Positions 61,672 through 64,000 of a DNA stretch of 64,000 bases are shown piece after piece. This DNA is from Iamia sp. SCSIO 61187. GTDB lineage: Bacteria > Actinomycetota > Acidimicrobiia > Acidimicrobiales > Iamiaceae. A program made the position numbers and the translations under genes. The notes beneath the pieces were generated by a model. The model saw only the letters and a program-made list of their open reading frames with translations. It made no database searches and was not told the DNA's origin. The first letter of the stretch is position 1. Every line of letters begins with the position of its first letter. The stretch spans positions 5,074,144-5,138,143 of the forward strand of contig NZ_CP050948.1 of the NCBI RefSeq assembly GCF_019443745.1. The letters run 5' to 3'.

Positions 61672-62865
61672 CTACTTCCTCTTCTTCTTGTTCTTCGATC
61701 GGTTCTGGGGGGACGGCGCCGAGCGGCTCGGCGCCTGGCGGTTCGGGCCCTTGGCGGCGGCGCCCTTGGGCGCGCCCCCCTTGGCCGGCGCCTTGGTGGT
61801 GGTGGCCCGACCGCCGCTGCCCTTGGCGGCGGCGCCCTTGCCCTTGCCGGCGCCGGAGCGGCCGCCGGACTTGGTCATGTCGACCTTGCCCTTGCCCTTG
61901 CTCGCCCCGTTCGACGCCGGGGCGTCGCGGTCGGGCAGGTGGATGAGCCCGCCGAAGAGGCCCTTGCGCCCCTCGGGCACGGTCTCGTCCCGGCTGACCT
62001 TGGTGTCGATGCCCTTGGCCTTCAGCTGCGCCTCGCGGGCGGCCTTGGCGTCCTCGCTGTACATGGTGTGGGTGATGAAGGCCTGCTGGCCGATCCGGTA
62101 GAGGTTCGACACCACGAAGTAGAGGACGATGCCGGCCGGCAGCGTCAGCGAGAAGACCGGCAGGAAGAACGGCATGATCTTCATCAGCGCCTGCTGCTGC
62201 GGGTTGATCTGCGACTGGTTGCCCGAGTTGCGGGCCATGATCTGGCGCTGCTGGTAGAAGGCGGTCACGGCCACGATCAGGACCAGCACCAGGTAGGGGA
62301 AGGCGTGGGCCAGGCCGCCGTCGCTCAGCCGGTTCGAGAAGGTGTCGGCCAGGTCCAGGCCGAACCCGGGCATCTCCCGCGCCCGGGACAGGTCCTGGTA
62401 CAGGTTCGTGGTGTGGTCGAGGTACTTCGGGTCGAAGGTGCCGAAGAGGTCGAAGCGGCCCTCGCTGCCCGCGTCGCGCACGAAGCCGGCGACCGCCGTG
62501 CCCATGTCCTCGCCGTAGGACCGCTTCCGGGTCAGGCCGTTCAGCACCTGGTAGAGGACGATGAACACCGGCGTCTGGACGATCAGGGGCAGGCACCCGC
62601 CCAGCGGGCTGATGTTGTGCTCCTTGTAGAACGCCATCATCTCTTCGTTGAGCTTCTGGCGGTCGTCCTTGTGCTTCGCCTGCAGCTTGCGCAGCTCGGG
62701 CTGCAGCTGCTGCATGGCGATCATCGAGCGCGTGCTCTTGAGCGTCAGCGGCGTGACCAGGATCATCACGCCCAGCGTGAGGAGCATGATCGCCCCGGCG
62801 TAGGAGCCGGTGAGGTCGTAGAGGGCCGACAGGGCCGAGGCGATGCCGTCGAAGAGGAAGTCCAT
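61672..62865 (-). CDS. yidC: Membrane protein insertase YidC
   Basis: A 397-residue YidC/Oxa1 insertase. Five TM helices are visible, with the conserved GVMILVTPLTLKSTRSM, PLGGCLPLIVQTPVFIVLY and LPAGIVLYFVVSNLYRIGQQ; the C-terminus is a long, very basic tail (KGKGKVDMTK, KNKKKRK) used for ribosome contact. It inserts membrane proteins with or without SecYEG. ATG 62865 overlaps the yidD stop (ATGA). Confidence 0.96.
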   Translation of the reverse strand: MDFLFDGIASALSALYDLTGSYAGAIMLLTLGVMILVTPLTLKSTRSMIAMQQLQPELRKLQAKHKDDRQKLNEEMMAFYKEHNISPLGGCLPLIVQTPVFIVLYQVLNGLTRKRSYGEDMGTAVAGFVRDAGSEGRFDLFGTFDPKYLDHTTNLYQDLSRAREMPGFGLDLADTFSNRLSDGGLAHAFPYLVLVLIVAVTAFYQQRQIMARNSGNQSQINPQQQALMKIMPFFLPVFSLTLPAGIVLYFVVSNLYRIGQQAFITHTMYSEDAKAAREAQLKAKGIDTKVSRDETVPEGRKGLFGGLIHLPDRDAPASNGASKGKGKVDMTKSGGRSGAGKGKGAAAKGSGGRATTTKAPAKGGAPKGAAAKGPNRQAPSRSAPSPQNRSKNKKKRK

Positions 62866-63239
62866 CAGGCGATCCGATCAACCAGGGACGAGGAGAGCGG
62901 CTCGCCCTCCGACGAGGCCGGCTCGGGCGGACGAGAGGTGCGGTCCTCGGTGGACCGAGCGGCGCGGGGCTCGGGACCCAGGCCCGACCGGCCTGGCGTC
63001 GACGAAGGAGGCGCAGAGAGCAGGGGCACCGGGTCCCAGCCGTGGCCGCCGAAGGGCCGGCAGCGGCTGATCCGGCGGACGGCCAGCCACGAGCCCCGGG
63101 CGGCGCCGTGGACCTCGAGGGCCTCCACGGCGTAGGCCGAGCACGAGGGCGTGAAGCGGCACGGGGAGGGGCGGCCGGCGCGGGCGGCCTGGTAGGTGCG
63201 CACCGCGCCCCGCAGGACCCGGGCGACGGTGCCGGTCAC
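62865..63239 (-). CDS. yidD: Membrane protein insertion efficiency factor YidD
   Basis: A 124-residue protein. Residues 1-75 are the Haemolytic (YidD) domain: [30 protein letters not shown], with the three conserved cysteines, and [18 protein letters not shown] Ser/Arg/Pro-rich tail of about 50 residues follows. It supports YidC at the membrane inner face. It starts at GTG 63239 and overlaps both rnpA and yidC. Confidence 0.93.
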   Translation of the reverse strand: MTGTVARVLRGAVRTYQAARAGRPSPCRFTPSCSAYAVEALEVHGAARGSWLAVRRISRCRPFGGHGWDPVPLLSAPPSSTPGRSGLGPEPRAARSTEDRTSRPPEPASSEGEPLSSSLVDRIA

Positions 63240-63574
63240 GGCCCGTCCCCGGCGGCCCGGTGCAGGGCCCGGGCCAGGTCGGCGCGGACCGAGGAGAACG
63301 GGGCGGTGGCCACCGAGGGGCCGGCGGTGACGACCGCGGCCCCGCCCGGGACGGCGCCGTCTCGGGCCAGGTCGTCGAGGGCGGCCCGGAGGCGACGGCG
63401 GATCCGGTTGCGGACGACGGCGGTGCCCGTGCGGCGCCCGATGGCGAACGCGACGAGGAGCCGGCCGTCGTCGGACGGGCCGGCGAAGCGGACGGTCACG
63501 GGGCCTGCCCGGCCCCGGTGGCCCTGCTCGCGGACGAGCTGCAGGGTGCGACGGTCACGAAGCGGGGCGATCAG
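63236..63574 (-). CDS. rnpA: Ribonuclease P protein component
   Basis: A 112-residue protein of the RNase P P-protein family: [17 protein letters not shown] at the start, [26 protein letters not shown] (RNR motif) and ALHRAA near the end. It matures tRNA 5' ends with the RNA subunit. There is no ATG, GTG or TTG at the conserved N-terminus; a CTG at 63574, overlapping the rpmH stop (CTGA), is the best candidate, with ATC 63571 next. An internal GTG would remove about 25 conserved residues. Order rpmH-rnpA-yidD is usual. Confidence 0.85.
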   Translation of the reverse strand: MIAPLRDRRTLQLVREQGHRGRAGPVTVRFAGPSDDGRLLVAFAIGRRTGTAVVRNRIRRRLRAALDDLARDGAVPGGAAVVTAGPSVATAPFSSVRADLARALHRAAGDGP

Positions 63575-63705
63575 GCCGACAGCTTCGCCCGGCCCTTCTG
63601 ACGGCGCGACCGGATGACGGCCCGGCCGGCCTTGGTCGACATGCGCTGGCGGAAGCCGTGCTTCTTGGCTCGGCGACGGACGTTGGGCTGAAAGGTGCGC
63701 TTCAC
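63571..63705 (-). CDS. rpmH: 50S ribosomal protein bL34
   Basis: A 44-residue protein, [18 protein letters not shown] and [16 protein letters not shown] [12 protein letters not shown], the normal bL34. GTG 63705 is preceded by GGAGGAG. It lies next to the expected dnaA, outside the window, as in nearly all bacteria. Confidence 0.97.
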   Translation of the reverse strand: MKRTFQPNVRRRAKKHGFRQRMSTKAGRAVIRSRRQKGRAKLSA

Positions 63706-64000
63706 TGCTCTCCTCCTCGGACCCCGCGCCGTCTTCGGCTCGCCCCCGTCGGGCGACGGGCACGACCACGGGTGCGCCGGCCGGCGAGGCCGGTGGCGAC
63801 CGATCCGTGGACGGGCGCGGACATCCCGTGTCGGCACGGGACCAGGTGCAACGGTAGAGGTCGCCGCCGCGGACGGGCAACACGCGGGTGGGCGCCCGAC
63901 CACCTTCGGCCCCCCCGATGGGGCCCGCCGTGGCGACCCTGACCCCCTGACCAGGCCCGACGAGGCCCTTGCGCCCCCCTGTGGACAGAGTGGTACGGTC
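63706..64000. other. Region between rpmH and the expected dnaA
   Basis: About 295 bases, GC-rich, without a gene. TGTGGACAG (63980-63988) is a near-match to a DnaA box, suggesting that dnaA and its promoter begin just to the right. No clear promoter for rpmH was identified. Confidence 0.6.

Noticed and set aside
63706..64000. Calling this stretch the replication origin
   Set aside because: Only one near-match to a DnaA box is visible before the window ends. In actinobacteria oriC usually lies on the far side of dnaA, between dnaA and dnaN.

Overview
The window is very GC-rich DNA from an actinobacterium, most likely of the class Acidimicrobiia. This is inferred from the strong G/C third-position bias, a mycothiol-dependent isomerase-family gene, a DUF5318 gene, many apparently leaderless genes with a TANNNT box just upstream of a GTG or ATG, and the typical actinobacterial gene order around the chromosome origin. 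The right end lies beside oriC: reading leftward from base 64000 come rpmH, rnpA, yidD, yidC, jag, rsmG, four parS sites, parA and parB. dnaA is expected just outside the right edge.

Left part (1-20 kb): mostly housekeeping and accessory metabolism. It holds a truncated metallo-beta-lactamase-fold gene, a CPA1-type antiporter, a two-TM potassium-channel protein, a large polytopic membrane protein, and a GH29 fucosidase whose stop codon lies inside a tRNA-Ser gene. Then follow a fatty-acid desaturase, a ferredoxin/PaaX pair, a TauE transporter, a TetR/SDR divergent pair with tandem operators, and an ABC exporter. The stretch ends with several hydrolases, an orphan Rv0909-type antitoxin, an L,D-transpeptidase, GluQ-RS and a second polytopic membrane protein.

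Middle (20-41 kb): the operon rpsF-ssb-rpsR-rplI, followed after a 331-base gap by dnaB; then a DUF192 lipoprotein, panB, a class A penicillin-binding protein, DUF5318, a methyltransferase, a Doc toxin with a ribbon-helix-helix antitoxin, a ThDP enzyme next to a GlcD-type FAD oxidase, a Tat lipoprotein of unknown function, an ECF sigma factor with a membrane partner, and the CCA-adding enzyme.

Right part (41-64 kb): an ArsR/AHSA1 pair, a divergent PilT-like ATPase, a histone-deacetylase-fold hydrolase, then the conserved envelope/redox block GNAT, DUF6049-like, DegV, Ser/Thr kinase, SigM-like sigma, membrane partner, small membrane protein, trxB, trxA and a CwlM-like pseudo-amidase. This block runs into the parBA partition locus. 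MurJ, which usually sits between the DUF6049 gene and the kinase, is missing here. A 3.5-kb stretch between parA and rsmG has no intact gene; it carries the four parS sites, a decayed methyltransferase gene and one copy of a 117-bp dispersed repeat.

Other non-coding structure includes a family of hairpins with the core GTGCCTGGCAC, a tandem 71-bp hairpin repeat behind panB, and clusters of DnaA-box-like sequences. No phage, insertion sequence or CRISPR array was seen.
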